A stretch of DNA of 45,108 bases from Candidatus Phytoplasma pruni (lineage in GTDB: Bacteria; Bacillota_I; Bacilli_A; Acholeplasmatales; Acholeplasmataceae): assembly GCF_001277135.1 (NCBI RefSeq), contig NZ_LHCF01000003.1, positions 1 through 45,108 on the forward strand, given 5' to 3'. Positions within the stretch are counted from its first letter, which is position 1, and each line of letters begins with the position of its first letter. The position numbers were made by a program, and so were the translations under genes. Positions 8,252 through 18,142 of this stretch are shown here, in pieces. Under the pieces are notes generated by a model, which saw only the letters and a program-made list of their open reading frames with translations, was not told the DNA's origin and searched no databases.

Positions 8252-9470
8252 ATGGTAGAAAAAAGAATTAACCAATTTACAATAAAAAATTGATTCTAAT
8301 AAGTTTGAATTTATCCTTCTTTATGGTCGTAGAAGAATCGGGAAAACAGCTATTCTGCAGAAGATCATGGAAAAAAATAAGCAAGCTATTTATTTTATGG
8401 CTAAAGAAAAAAGAGTTGAAATAAATTTACGCGAATTAACTCAAACGATAGGTGTTTTTTAAACAACCTTTGTCTTTTGATAGTTATCAACAATTGTTTA
8501 AATATTTAGTTGATCAAAAAACCAAAAAATAATTTTAATGATAGACGAATTTACTTATTTATTAAAAGATAATGGCGGTTTTTCTTCTGATTTGTAAGAT
8601 AATAATCGATCATATTTTACCTGATTTTATTATTAAATTAATTGTTTCAGGTAGTCATGTCGGCGTTATGGAAAACGAATTATCTTTCCAAAAACCTTTA
8701 TACAGTCGTAAAACTTGTTCTTTAAAAATAAAACCTTTTGATTATGAGGAGGCTAGTTTGTTTATCCTCAAATAAGTTTAGAAGATAAAATAATTTTTTA
8801 TAGTATTTTCGGCAGAATCCCTTTTTATCTTAATCAAATAAATCCCCAATTAAGCGTTCAAAAAAATATCATCAATATCATATTAAAACCGTTTTTAAAT
8901 AATGAAGTTGAAATGGATTTTATTTTAAAACATGAAATTCCAAAGCCGCAAAAATATATAGCCATTCTTCAAAGTATCGCTTATGGAGCGACTAAATTAA
9001 ACGATATTAGCAAAAAAAGCCATATCAAATCCTCTAGTTCTACCTCTAATTATATTAGTACATTGGAAAAGATGGGAATAGTAGGCCAAGATTTTTCTTT
9101 TGGAGAAAGAAAAAATGCTAAAAAAACTCTTTATTATATGAAAGTCCAATTCTTTCGTTTTTATTTCGCCTTTATTGAGTCCAATATAACTACTATTTCT
9201 TCCACAGAAGAAGAATTGTTTTATTCTAAATTCATCGAACCTAAACTTAACGAGTATGTTTCTTGGGGATTTGAAAAGATGTCTCAATCTTTTGTTCATA
9301 AAAAATACGTTTCTGTTTCTCAACAAATAGGACTTTATTGAGGAAATGTTCTCGAATGGGAAAATAATAAAAAATTCAATAAAGATGTAGAAATATATAT
9401 CATCTTACAGAAAACTAATAAAAAGGTCTTTCTTTTTGAATGCAAATGGAATATTTGTTTAAATTTTATA
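8252..9470 (+). pseudogene. Decayed AAA ATPase of the archaeal-type ATPase/DUF234 family
   Basis: Fragments in all three frames together spell one protein. From ATG 8252 come MVEKRINQFTIKN, then EFILLYGRRRIGKTAIL (P-loop), LMIDEFTYLL (Walker B), SGSHVGVMENELSFQKPLYS and KIKPFDYEEA (typical of COG1672 ATPases). A C-terminal DUF234-like part follows (8913-9341: PQKYIAILQSIAYGATKLND, then LEKMGIVGQDFSFGERKN). There are several frameshifts and stops, including TGA where the family has Trp (after IGLY at about 9339). The end stops 4 bases short of the inverted hflB copy, so its 3' end may have been cut by that insertion or inversion. The role of intact members is unclear. Confidence 0.8.
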
Positions 9471-9473
9471 AAG

Positions 9474-11330
9474 TTATTTTTGCATTTGATTAATAGATAT
9501 TTTCTCAGCAGATGGATTTAAATTTGTCATAATATTGTTTAAATCAGTTTCTGTTATGGTTTCTTTTGCCAATAAAGAATCAGCGATAGCATCCAATAAA
9601 AGACAATTTTCTTTTATAATGTTTCGTGCTTCAATCATAGATTTATCAATTATTTTTTTCACTTCATTATCAACCAAAGGATTATTTACCAAATAATTGT
9701 TTTCATTCTGCATCGGTCCTAAATCAGACATTCCTAATTTTGTCACCATTTGAGTAGCTATTTGAGTAGCTTGTTGAAAATCACCAAAAGCCCCATTAGA
9801 AATATCATCAAACATTAGTTCTTCGGCAGCTCTTCCGCCTAAAAATGAAATAATATTTGCCAACATTCTTTTCTTAGATGAAAAGAAGGTCTCTTTTTCT
9901 GGCAACATTAAATTATAACCACCAGCATTGCCTCTTGGGATAATAGTTACTTTATGTACTTTAGGAGCATGCTTTAACTTTAAACCAATAACAGCGTGTC
10001 CCGCTTTATGATAAGCTACCATTTTTCTTTCTTCTTCATCATATTTTTTAGATTTTTTAGCAGGCCCCATTAAAACTCGATCAATAGCTTCATATAATTC
10101 TTCATTTGTTATTGTTTCTTTATCATTTCTAACTGTTAAAATAGAAGCTTCATTTAAAACAGCGTCCAATTGGGCCCCACTCATGCCTGGAGTTTGTTTA
10201 GCGATTTGTTCTAAATCAACCGATGGATCTAGTTTTTTATTTTTAGCGTGCACTTCTAAGATCGCTTTTCTCGCTTTTACATCAGGCAAACCAACAGTAA
10301 ATTTACGGTCAAATCTTCCTGGTCTTAATAAAGCAGGATCCAACATATCAGCTCTATTAGTAGCGCCAATAATAATAATTCCTTTAGAAGTAGTAAAACC
10401 ATCCATTTCGGTTAATAATTGGTTAAGAGTTTGGTCTTTTTCCCGAGGATCATCACTATTCCCTCCACCTCTTTTACCGCCTAAAACATCTATTTCATCA
10501 ATAAACAAAATGCAAGGAGCATTAATGTTTGCCTCTTTAAAAAGATTTCTAATACGTGAAGCCCCAACTCCAACATATTTTTCTACAAACTCAGAACCAG
10601 ATACTGAATAAAAAGGAACTCCAGCTTCTCCAGCAACCGCTTTCGCTAATAAAGTTTTACCAGTTCCTGGTGGTCCTTCTAATAAAACTCCTTTCGGAAT
10701 AGAAGCCCCTATATCTTGGTATTTTTTAGGATTTTTTAAAAAATCAATTAATTCTTGCATTTCTTCTTTTTCTTCTTCGTTTCCAGCTATATCTTTGAAA
10801 GTGAATAAAGATTTTTGAAAAGAAGATATTTGAGAATTCTTATTTAATCGGCCAGATGTTTCTTTCATATTGTTTAAAATATAAAATATAAAAATAATAG
10901 AACCAAAACTACTTAAAATGTGAAACAAATACATATAAATGTTTATATAATTTTTATTTATGTTTGTTTTTACTACACTAATATTATTTTTATTATTTTG
11001 TTGATCTATTAATTCACATAATAGACCATAAAAAATGCTGTCTATTTTACAAAAATACTTTTGATTATTATTTTTTTGAATTGCTTCAACATATAAATAT
11101 TCTCCAGTTATGATATCAAATTTTTTAGTATAGTAAATTTTTTGAATAATTTTTTTTTGAATATCAGATTTGAGTTGATGATAATTTTTCTCTTGTTGTG
11201 GTAAATTATAATAATTTTGATAAAAATTATAGACAAAAGGGAAAATAAAAAGTAAAAACATAAAACTGATTAAAAAAGGTTTTTTAAATAAATTAAAAAC
11301 CTTTTTTATTTTTTTGATGTATACTAACAT
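9474..11330 (-). CDS. hflB: FtsH/HflB paralogue with HKAGH in place of the HEXXH zinc-protease motif
   Basis: 618 residues. Two TM segments (about 18-40 and 130-152) flank a ~90-residue external domain, the classical FtsH layout. Walker A GPPGTGKT is at about 217-224, the pore loop is the normal [10 protein letters not shown], Walker B is LFIDEID and the SRH has LLRPGRFDR. The zinc motif reads H441-K-A-G-H445 because the Glu codon GAA is AAA (10005-10007 on the plus strand). This removes the catalytic base, so proteolysis should be abolished while unfolding may remain. ATG 11330 overlaps the stop of the upstream OppA-like gene by 7 bases (translational coupling). Most of the AAA+/protease sequence is nearly identical to the plus-strand copy at 2335-3424. 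Confidence 0.92.
   Translation of the reverse strand: MLVYIKKIKKVFNLFKKPFLISFMFLLFIFPFVYNFYQNYYNLPQQEKNYHQLKSDIQKKIIQKIYYTKKFDIITGEYLYVEAIQKNNNQKYFCKIDSIFYGLLCELIDQQNNKNNISVVKTNINKNYINIYMYLFHILSSFGSIIFIFYILNNMKETSGRLNKNSQISSFQKSLFTFKDIAGNEEEKEEMQELIDFLKNPKKYQDIGASIPKGVLLEGPPGTGKTLLAKAVAGEAGVPFYSVSGSEFVEKYVGVGASRIRNLFKEANINAPCILFIDEIDVLGGKRGGGNSDDPREKDQTLNQLLTEMDGFTTSKGIIIIGATNRADMLDPALLRPGRFDRKFTVGLPDVKARKAILEVHAKNKKLDPSVDLEQIAKQTPGMSGAQLDAVLNEASILTVRNDKETITNEELYEAIDRVLMGPAKKSKKYDEEERKMVAYHKAGHAVIGLKLKHAPKVHKVTIIPRGNAGGYNLMLPEKETFFSSKKRMLANIISFLGGRAAEELMFDDISNGAFGDFQQATQIATQMVTKLGMSDLGPMQNENNYLVNNPLVDNEVKKIIDKSMIEARNIIKENCLLLDAIADSLLAKETITETDLNNIMTNLNPSAEKISINQMQK
9713..10805 (-). repeat. Inverted repeat 2, arm B (hflB AAA+/protease region)
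   Basis: Inverted partner of 2335-3424. Outer blocks are almost base-identical (for example the stretch coding for [20 protein letters not shown] and the stretch after the HExxH position). The inner block around the pore loop and Walker B is diverged. Confidence 0.85.
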
Positions 11331-13352
11331 CTATCATTTAACCTCCAAATCAAAAAAGAATCAGTAAAATCATTAATTAGATCTTTGTAGAATTTATGCT
11401 TTTTAATTTGATATAAAGGCATAATTGGGAATTTTTGAAACACTTCTTCTTCTAATTGTTTTATAATATTAAAAAATTGTGTTTTTGCTTCTGATGCATC
11501 TTGTTTATTGTCGCTATCGCTCTTATTTTGTAATGCTGTTAATTCTTCTAATAATTCATTTTGGCTTAATTGTTTATTTAAATATGGGATTTCATATGTT
11601 CGATCTTGTCCATTTGCTTTTTTTATCAAATCAGCTATATAAACCAATATAGTATGAGCTCTGTCTCTGTTTATAAGACCTTTCTCAGAGATTACTAAAT
11701 TAAAATCTCCTTCTGTTTCGACTTCAATATCAATTTCCGATGTAGAAAAGCACTCTTCAAACATAGATTTTAAAGAAGTTATTAATTTTTCTTGAAAATC
11801 GCTCCCATCAGATCTAAAAATTATTTTTAATGGTGAAAAATATTTTTTTCCAAGTTGCGTTTTCGAAAAATCATTTTCTACAGATTTAAACAACTCTAAT
11901 GCTTTTCTTGGATTAAAACTATTTTGAATTAAATTAGTTTCTGAAACATTATTTTCTTGAATATTTAAGAATTTTCTTAAATTTTCTTCATGAAAATTTG
12001 TCTTATTGAACTTTTCATAATCTGTTATTAAAGTAATATTAGAAATAAAAGAAAAAGTAGGATTAAACTTAAATAAATTTTCTTGTTTTAATTTTTGTCT
12101 ATCAATAGCAAAAAATAAAGCCTGTCGAAAACGTGGGTCTTGAACAAAATAATTTGTTTTTGTTTTCATGTTTTGAATTTCTAAATCATCTTCTTGTTCT
12201 TCTAAAAAGTTGTTAAAATATAAATAACCAACACCTCTAGTATCTTTGGCAATATATTGTTTATTAGATATATATTCTAATAAATTATTATCATTAATAA
12301 TTAATTCATTTAATTTCCCATCATTAAAAAGTTGAACTCCTTCTTGATCATTTTCAATAAGTTTATAATGAATAAAAGAATTAGGATATTTATCGTTTTC
12401 AAAGTATTTAGAATTTTTTTTAAATATCCAATCTTTTTCATGATCATATCCTTGGGATACTTGATAAGGCCCATAAGAAATAAAAGGATATTCTTTTGCC
12501 CCATATTCCGCTTTATCTATTGATTTTCCTTCATAACTTTTTTCAAATTCTTCTTTGGGAAATAATGTTAAAAGATTTAAGAATGAAACAACATAAGATA
12601 ATTTTTGCGGTTTATCATAATAAAAACTAAAAGTTAATTCATCATGTTCATCTTTAATAAATGTTGTTGCTAATAATTTTTTTAAATTATCTGGATATAC
12701 TTTTTCATCCTTATCTGAATGCAAAAATTCTAAAATTTTTTTATTTGTATCAAAAGAATATTTTACAGTTTCATTATTGATTTTTTTATCATTTTCAAAT
12801 TTTAAGTTATCTTTTAAATTAAATGTCCATTTATTTGAAGAAACATCATAATGAAATTTATCATATCCTTTTATTTCTTGCTCAATTCCTCTTTCATCTT
12901 TGGGAAAGTTTTTTAACAATCCAAGAGCATAAGTGGGTTTTAAAATATCATGTTTTAATTCATTGTTTTGCAAAACTGAGGAGTAATCGTCTGATATTGA
13001 AACATGCTTTTTTTGAATGGCTTTTTCCCAATCAGTTTCTAATGTAATAAAATTACATTTTAATAATAAAAGCATCTCGTTACTCAACGGATTTGAATCA
13101 AATAAATCCACTACAGGGTCTTCGTTTTGCTTATTAATGGTTTTAACATAAATATCCTTAGGTATTTTATCTTCTTTAGGTGTTTCTGGTGTTACGTTTG
13201 AGCTCACACTTGTGGAAGAACTTTCATCCTTATTATCGTTTAAACTTTTAATTCCAAAAAAAAACGCCAACTATCAGCAAAATCCCTAATAACCCTATCG
13301 CTACTCGCATTATTATTTTCTTATGTTTCCGAATAAATTCTTTATAATTCAT
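11324..13352 (-). CDS. OppA-like solute-binding protein, anchored; leader out of frame at an A9 run
   Basis: About 675 residues if one T is skipped. The leader from ATG 13352 (MNYKEFIRKHKKIIM plus a TM) is identical in kind to that of the gene at 1156. After nine T residues (plus-strand A9, 13256-13264) the frame changes, and the remaining 648 residues are open. The body resembles family-5 extracellular solute-binding proteins: DWEKAIQKKHV, WTFNLKDNLKFENDKKINNE, then GPYQVSQGYDHEKDWIFKKN, DPRFRQALFFAIDRQKL. It aligns along its length with OppA at 32269. It overlaps the protease-dead FtsH gene. It probably binds peptides, or has been recruited as an FtsH partner. With eight T residues the frame would be intact, as in the sister leader, which has seven T then C. 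Confidence 0.8.
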
Positions 13353-13476
13353 TTCTTTTTTAACCTTTTTTCATTTTGGAATTAATTTTTTAATAATTTA
13401 AAAAATCAAATTATTAAAAACTATTATACACACACTAAAAAAAAAAAACAAGTCCCGACGAAAAAGAACTTGTTTT
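13255..13476 (-). repeat. Inverted repeat 1, arm B
   Basis: Inverted copy of 1037-1256: the same terminator, TATAAT box (13428-13423), 5' leader and first ~33 codons, with a handful of substitutions and small indels in T runs. Confidence 0.85.
13438..13474 (-). terminator. Terminator after the ABC transporter operon
   Basis: ACAAGTTC and GGACTTGT form a hairpin followed by 12 T on the minus strand. It is the counterpart of 1038-1076 and lies between the end of the binding protein-permease gene and the promoter of the OppA-like gene. Confidence 0.8.
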
Positions 13477-13515
13477 TTATAAGTTGTTTAAAACAAAAAA
13501 GTTATGTTTAATAAT

Positions 13516-15147
13516 TTAATTTTTATTAATTTTTTTACAAATACAGTTGGTAAGAGTGATTAAAGTTAAATAAATAACACTAACGATCACGAAAGGAGTA
13601 ATTGTATCATTAGTAAGAACAATATTACGTTGAGCATTCCATAATAAACTAGATAACCCAATAATAGAAAATAAAGCTGTTTCTTTAAAATTAATAATTA
13701 GTTGATTCCAAACAAAAGGCATCGATCTTTTTAAAGTTTGTCTTAAAATAATATAATTGAAAACTTGTTTTTTTTTCATCCCTAAAGAATAGGCAGCTTC
13801 AAATTGCCCTTTATCTAAAAGTTTCATATTATTAACGAAAACGCTAGTTAAAATAGTAGCATTATTGATTAAAATGATAATTAAAGCGGTATAAAAAGAA
13901 CCTAAAGAATCTACTTTGAAAAAATCAAAATTAAGAACTAATAAATTATAAACTAAAATAACTTGAATAGAAATAGGAACCGCTTTAAGAACATAAATCA
14001 AACTATCTATTAAAACAGAAAAGATGTTTTTTATTTTAAAAGATTTTTTGGCAGGTGATTCTACAGCAGTGTTGACTGATAACAACTTAATTTTGAAAAA
14101 TAATAAAGATAATATAAAACCTAAAAGCAAGCCATCAACAGCCAATAATAAAGAAATCAAAAAACTTTTATAATATGTTTTGAAAAAACTTGTTTTGGAT
14201 TTGGTTGAATCAATAACCTTTTTATGTTTGTCAATTGCTGTCGGATGGTATTTGCCTTGATATGTTGCCTTGGTATTTAAAACTTCTTTTAAAATGCCTT
14301 CTAATTCCTTTTTTAAATTTTCTCCTTTTGTACCTTTTTGCAAGAACATGCCTAAAGGAGGGACTTTTATGTCATCAGGCAAATCTGTTAATTTGAAAGC
14401 TTTGAATTTATCACGTTGTTGATTGGCGATTAAATCTATTACCGGATATTCTAATAAAAGAACGTCTGCTGTTCCGTTAGAAACTGACTCAGCACAATTC
14501 ACTGCGTCCTCTTTTAAAGCTGTTTTTTTAGCTTTTGGCAAATAATGTTGCTTTTTCAAAGTATCGAAAAATTGAATATCATATATTGAACCGATAATAG
14601 TGGTTATCCTTTTCACTTCTTTTAAGTCATTTAATTTTATTGCATCCTTTTTCTCTTTAAACAAAGGATCATCTTTTCTAACAAGAATACCTAAATCAGA
14701 CGTATGATACTCAATAGATAACATTTGTTCTTTTCTTTCAGCTGTAACATTTAACATTCCAATAATAACGTCTACTGTACCCTGTTTAACAGCATTTAAT
14801 ATCCCAGGAAAAGAGAAAGTTCTAATAATCAAATTCCTATTCATTTTGTCGGCTATTTCTTTAAAAAATTCGATATCAGAACCACTGATAAAATCGCCAT
14901 TAATAGTTTCGTGACCATTATCTTTATTGTTTCCGTCAAAAGCGAAAGGTGGAGCGTTATTCACGATTCCTAAAGTTAAAGTTTCTTTTCCATCTTTTTT
15001 AACACCATTAGGTATTAAGATATAAAAATTAAGCCAAACCAAAAGAATCGCTATTATCGTGCCGATGGAAATTTTTTTCCAATTTTTCATAAGATATTTT
15101 TTTAATATAAAAGCGTCCATAAAGTTACAATTATTCCTTCCGATCAA
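13516..15147 (-). CDS. Polar amino-acid ABC importer, fused binding protein-permease
   Basis: Up to 543 residues. A TM segment (about 29-47) is followed by a family-3 solute-binding domain (about 55-310: TLGIVNNAPPFAFDG, GSDIEFFKEIADKMNRNL, GTVDVIIGMLNVTAERKEQM). A permease domain follows (about 325-540) with the EAA-like loop AAYSLGMKKKQVFNYIILRQ. Such fusions are known for GlnP/Art-type importers of glutamine, arginine or similar amino acids. The ORF opens at TTG 15147, but ATG 15120 (MDAFILKKYL) behind GGAAGGAA, or ATG 15090 (MKNWKKIS), look like better starts. It is the last of three genes transcribed from about 17.4 kb. Confidence 0.9.
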   Translation of the reverse strand: MIGRNNCNFMDAFILKKYLMKNWKKISIGTIIAILLVWLNFYILIPNGVKKDGKETLTLGIVNNAPPFAFDGNNKDNGHETINGDFISGSDIEFFKEIADKMNRNLIIRTFSFPGILNAVKQGTVDVIIGMLNVTAERKEQMLSIEYHTSDLGILVRKDDPLFKEKKDAIKLNDLKEVKRITTIIGSIYDIQFFDTLKKQHYLPKAKKTALKEDAVNCAESVSNGTADVLLLEYPVIDLIANQQRDKFKAFKLTDLPDDIKVPPLGMFLQKGTKGENLKKELEGILKEVLNTKATYQGKYHPTAIDKHKKVIDSTKSKTSFFKTYYKSFLISLLLAVDGLLLGFILSLLFFKIKLLSVNTAVESPAKKSFKIKNIFSVLIDSLIYVLKAVPISIQVILVYNLLVLNFDFFKVDSLGSFYTALIIILINNATILTSVFVNNMKLLDKGQFEAAYSLGMKKKQVFNYIILRQTLKRSMPFVWNQLIINFKETALFSIIGLSSLLWNAQRNIVLTNDTITPFVIVSVIYLTLITLTNCICKKINKN

Positions 15148-15391
15148 TTTCGTCTTTATTATTTAGTTTCTTTTGTTAAAAATAAAAAAATTAACTTAAA
15201 CTAATAAAAGTTGAAAACAAGATATTCATTAATAAATTTGTCACTTAAATTAAATATTTGTTTCGAATGCGAACTGTTAAATCAACCATTTGTTCTTCAT
15301 CTTATTTTTCAATAAGATGGATTATTATATTTCGATTGATTACTTTGTTTTTAAGATTATTCTGTTGTCATAATTATTTGTTCCCAAATAA

Positions 15392-16234
15392 TTAATGTTT
15401 AGTTTTTTGATTGATTAAATCCGTCATACCAACTAACATTAAATAAAACAAACTGATTAAAAGATAAGGGGTAATAGTGTCAAAAGTAATCGAAACTTGC
15501 CTTTGGGCTGCGAAAATAAGACTTACTACTCCGATTATTTGAAATAAAGCGGTTTCTTTCAAATTAATAATAAACTGGTTCCAAATAGAGTGAATTGTTC
15601 TTTTAAAAGTTTGTCCTAAAGTGATATAACGAAAAACTTGTTTTTGGTTCATTCCTAAAGAATGAGCGGCTTCTATTTGTCCAGGATCAAAAAATTTAAT
15701 ATGGTTTAACATAATTTCTGTTAGATTAAAAGCTGTATTTAACATAATAATGATCAAACCGACTATCACTGGTCCTAAAGAACCTTTAAAAGATGGTATA
15801 TTCACTAAAAAACTATAAAACAATAAAGCTTGAATTACTATGGGTATAGCTTTAAAAAAATTCATTAAAAAGTTAAAAATAACTGTTAATATTTTTTGCA
15901 GATAAATTAAACAAGTTTTTTGCCTTTTTATCACTTCAGAAGAATTTTTCCACATTGTTAATAATATAGCCAATAAAAAACCTAAAAAAAGACCGTCTAT
16001 CGCTAATAATAAAGTAGTCAAAAAACCTTGTTTATAAGCTGGCAAGGATTGATATAAGTTAGACCAAAAAGAAGGACCTTTCGTGGACAAGTCAGAATTA
16101 TTTTTAACATCCGAAAAAGATAAAACAGAATAATGTAACCAAATCAAAAATAACAAAAAAATAGTCAAAAAAAATATTTTTGTTCCATTTTTTTTCCAAT
16201 ATGTTTTTATGTTTAAATCCATAAAATCTATCAT
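15392..16234 (-). CDS. Polar amino-acid ABC importer permease
   Basis: 280 residues. It carries an N-terminal TM anchor and, after a short external linker, a permease domain (about 70-275) with the EAA-like loop AAHSLGMNQKQVFRYITLGQ. It aligns with the C-terminal half of the fused protein at 13516, so the two probably form a heterodimeric pore with the binding domain on one subunit only. ATG 16234 follows AAAGG by only two bases; ATG 16222 (MDLNIKTYWKK) has better spacing and may be the true start. Confidence 0.9.
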   Translation of the reverse strand: MIDFMDLNIKTYWKKNGTKIFFLTIFLLFLIWLHYSVLSFSDVKNNSDLSTKGPSFWSNLYQSLPAYKQGFLTTLLLAIDGLFLGFLLAILLTMWKNSSEVIKRQKTCLIYLQKILTVIFNFLMNFFKAIPIVIQALLFYSFLVNIPSFKGSLGPVIVGLIIIMLNTAFNLTEIMLNHIKFFDPGQIEAAHSLGMNQKQVFRYITLGQTFKRTIHSIWNQFIINLKETALFQIIGVVSLIFAAQRQVSITFDTITPYLLISLFYLMLVGMTDLINQKTKH

Positions 16235-16348
16235 TCCTTTTTTTCTTATTTTAAATATTCATAACGCTTTATTTTTTGTTCATAATGCGTTTTTATTTCA
16301 AAGTACATAGTTATAGCATTAAAAAAAGTAGTTTTTAATTAAATGAGA

Positions 16349-17083
16349 TCAAAATTCTTCAAAAAAAGATCTTATTTTAGGGTATTGATTAGTTTCAAAA
16401 ATTTCTTTAGAAGAACCTTTTTCCATAATAACGCCGTTTTCCATAAAACAAATATTATGAGAAACTTTTTTAGCGAATTTCATTTCATGCGTAACGATAA
16501 CTAGAGTAATTTCGTTTTGTTCAGCTAATTTTTTTAATATTTGCATTACTTCTTGAGAAGATTCGGGATCAAGAGCGGAAGTTGGTTCGTCCAATAAAAT
16601 AACTTTTGGTTGCATACATAAAGTTCTAGCGATTGCGACTCTTTGTTTTTGTCCTCCAGAAAGTTGTTTCACATCTACATCAGCAAATTTTTCTAAACCT
16701 ACTTCTTTTAGTTTTTGTAAAGCATTAGCTTTAGCTTGTTCTTTACTCATTTTTAAAACTTTAATCGGTGCTAAACAACAATTCTCTAAAACAGTCTTTT
16801 CTTCGAATAAGTTAAAATTTTGAAAAACCATTCCTACTTGTGTGCGTAACTCAGATAAATTAACATTCTTATCTAAGATGTTTTGCGAATTAATCAAAAT
16901 TTCCCCAGAATCAGGCACTTCTAATAAATTTAAAGTTCTTAATAAAGTGGATTTACCGGAACCAGAATGGCCTATAATAGTAAGTATTTCTTGGTTGCGA
17001 ATATTTAAATTAATATTTTTTAAAATGTGTTTTCCGTCAAATGATTTATTTACATTTTTAATTTCTATCATGTTGTTTTTCAT
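16349..17083 (-). CDS. glnQ: Polar amino-acid ABC importer ATPase
   Basis: 244 residues, a standard ABC ATPase of the GlnQ/ArtP group that powers amino-acid uptake. Walker A GHSGSGKST (about 38-46), Q-loop QNFNLFEEKTV, signature LSGGQKQRVAIARTL, Walker B VILLDEPTSALDP and H-loop VTHEMKFAKKV are all intact. The start ATG 17083 lies 10 bases after AAAGGAG. It is the first gene of the unit with the two permease genes. Confidence 0.96.
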   Translation of the reverse strand: MKNNMIEIKNVNKSFDGKHILKNINLNIRNQEILTIIGHSGSGKSTLLRTLNLLEVPDSGEILINSQNILDKNVNLSELRTQVGMVFQNFNLFEEKTVLENCCLAPIKVLKMSKEQAKANALQKLKEVGLEKFADVDVKQLSGGQKQRVAIARTLCMQPKVILLDEPTSALDPESSQEVMQILKKLAEQNEITLVIVTHEMKFAKKVSHNICFMENGVIMEKGSSKEIFETNQYPKIRSFFEEF

Positions 17084-17438
17084 ATCTTTTTTTCTCCTTT
17101 GTTTTTTTATCTAAATTTCATATATTTCGAATTACTTTATGAAAGCATTTTTTTCTAGTAAGAACGACCGTTTAAACATCAAAATGTTTTTTTTATTAAA
17201 AATACATATTTTGGAAAAAGTTATTTAGCTAAAGGTCTTGGTTAGATAAAAAGAAAAAAGATTAATATTTTATGAACTATATCAATTCTTTGTCATCATT
17301 TATGCAAAACCAAAAAAATAACTATTTTTTTACAATCATTATAACTTTTTTTAAAAAATTATTAAAATTGTAAAGTTTTTTTATAAAAATATCAAATATA
17401 TCTTAAATGATTAAATTTGAAATATTAAGATTTATTTA

Positions 17439-17467
17439 ATTGTATATTAAAATTTGTAATTTGTCAA
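17439..17467 (-). promoter_or_regulatory. Promoter of the amino-acid ABC operon
   Basis: On the minus strand TTGACA (17467-17462), 17 bases, TACAAT (17444-17439). It lies about 350 bases upstream of glnQ with no gene in between. Confidence 0.7.
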
Positions 17468-18015
17468 CATTAAAATATAATTATTTAGATTAATAGTAAA
17501 ATCGACTATATAAATATCTTATTTAAACGCTTAAAAGCAATTCAAAGAACTTCATTATCTTAAAATCTTATAAAATATTACCCTACTATTTAAATAAACT
17601 TGTTTATATTTGTTTAAAAAATAACATTTTCAAATATACCAAAATAAAATAATTCTTTTGAGATATTGAAATGTATTCATTAAAATAATATTTTACATTA
17701 TTTTGTTTAAAAATCAAAATATTTTAATAAGAAAGATGAAAAAGTTTTTTTAAGCCTTTATGAGGTCTTATGTAAAATAATTTTTTCTTTAAAATATCTT
17801 TTTTTATTAAAAACACCGAAAAAACATCTTTTTATTATTTGGCAGTAAAATAGATCTTTTCTTTCTTTGGAAACGGTATTTTACCTTACTGAAAAGATTA
17901 TTTTTTTCATTAATTTTTTCCTTAAAAGTCGTTATTTTATGAACTCGGTCGAAAAAAATTGTTTCATAACGCTAAAAATACTATATAATAAAATTGTTTT
18001 AAAGAATATGTTTTT

Positions 18016-18042
18016 TTGACATAAACATATTATTAATAGAAT
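18016..18042 (+). promoter_or_regulatory. Probable promoter of the secreted coiled-coil gene
   Basis: TTGACA (18016-18021) and TAGAAT (18037-18042), spacing 15, about 100 bases ahead of the start codon at 18143. The spacer is shorter than ideal. Confidence 0.45.
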
Positions 18043-18142
18043 AAATTTTTTCTTCCATAAGAAACAAGAATTAAAATTGAAAAAAATTTTATTTTGATTT
18101 TAGCTATTCTATGCAAATATTATAGGAGAATAATAAAAAGTT

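Larger units (their letters stand above)
17084..18142. other. Gene-free AT-rich region of about 1 kb between diverging units
   Basis: No ORF with coding character, tRNA or rRNA is visible. It contains the minus-strand promoter at 17439-17467, which implies an unusually long (~350 base) leader ahead of glnQ, and a plus-strand promoter at 18016-18042. At 17844-17884 GTAAAATA and TATTTTAC form a long-loop hairpin flanked by further short complementary pieces. I recognise no riboswitch class in it. Confidence 0.5.

Noticed and set aside
8252-9470. TGA codons at Trp-like positions (for example after IGLY) could suggest UGA = Trp as in mycoplasmas.
   Set aside because: TGA terminates well-formed genes here (hflB at 3615, oppB at 36040), Trp is TGG throughout, and this ATPase is broken by other stops and frameshifts as well.
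10183-10611. 142-residue open frame opposite to hflB.
   Set aside because: It mirrors the highly conserved AAA+ coding sequence on the other strand, has no ribosome binding site and no plausible protein character.
12310-13047. Short hydrophobic frames overlapping the OppA-like gene on both strands.
   Set aside because: They are shadow frames of AT-rich coding sequence; the OppA-like frame has clear family similarity.
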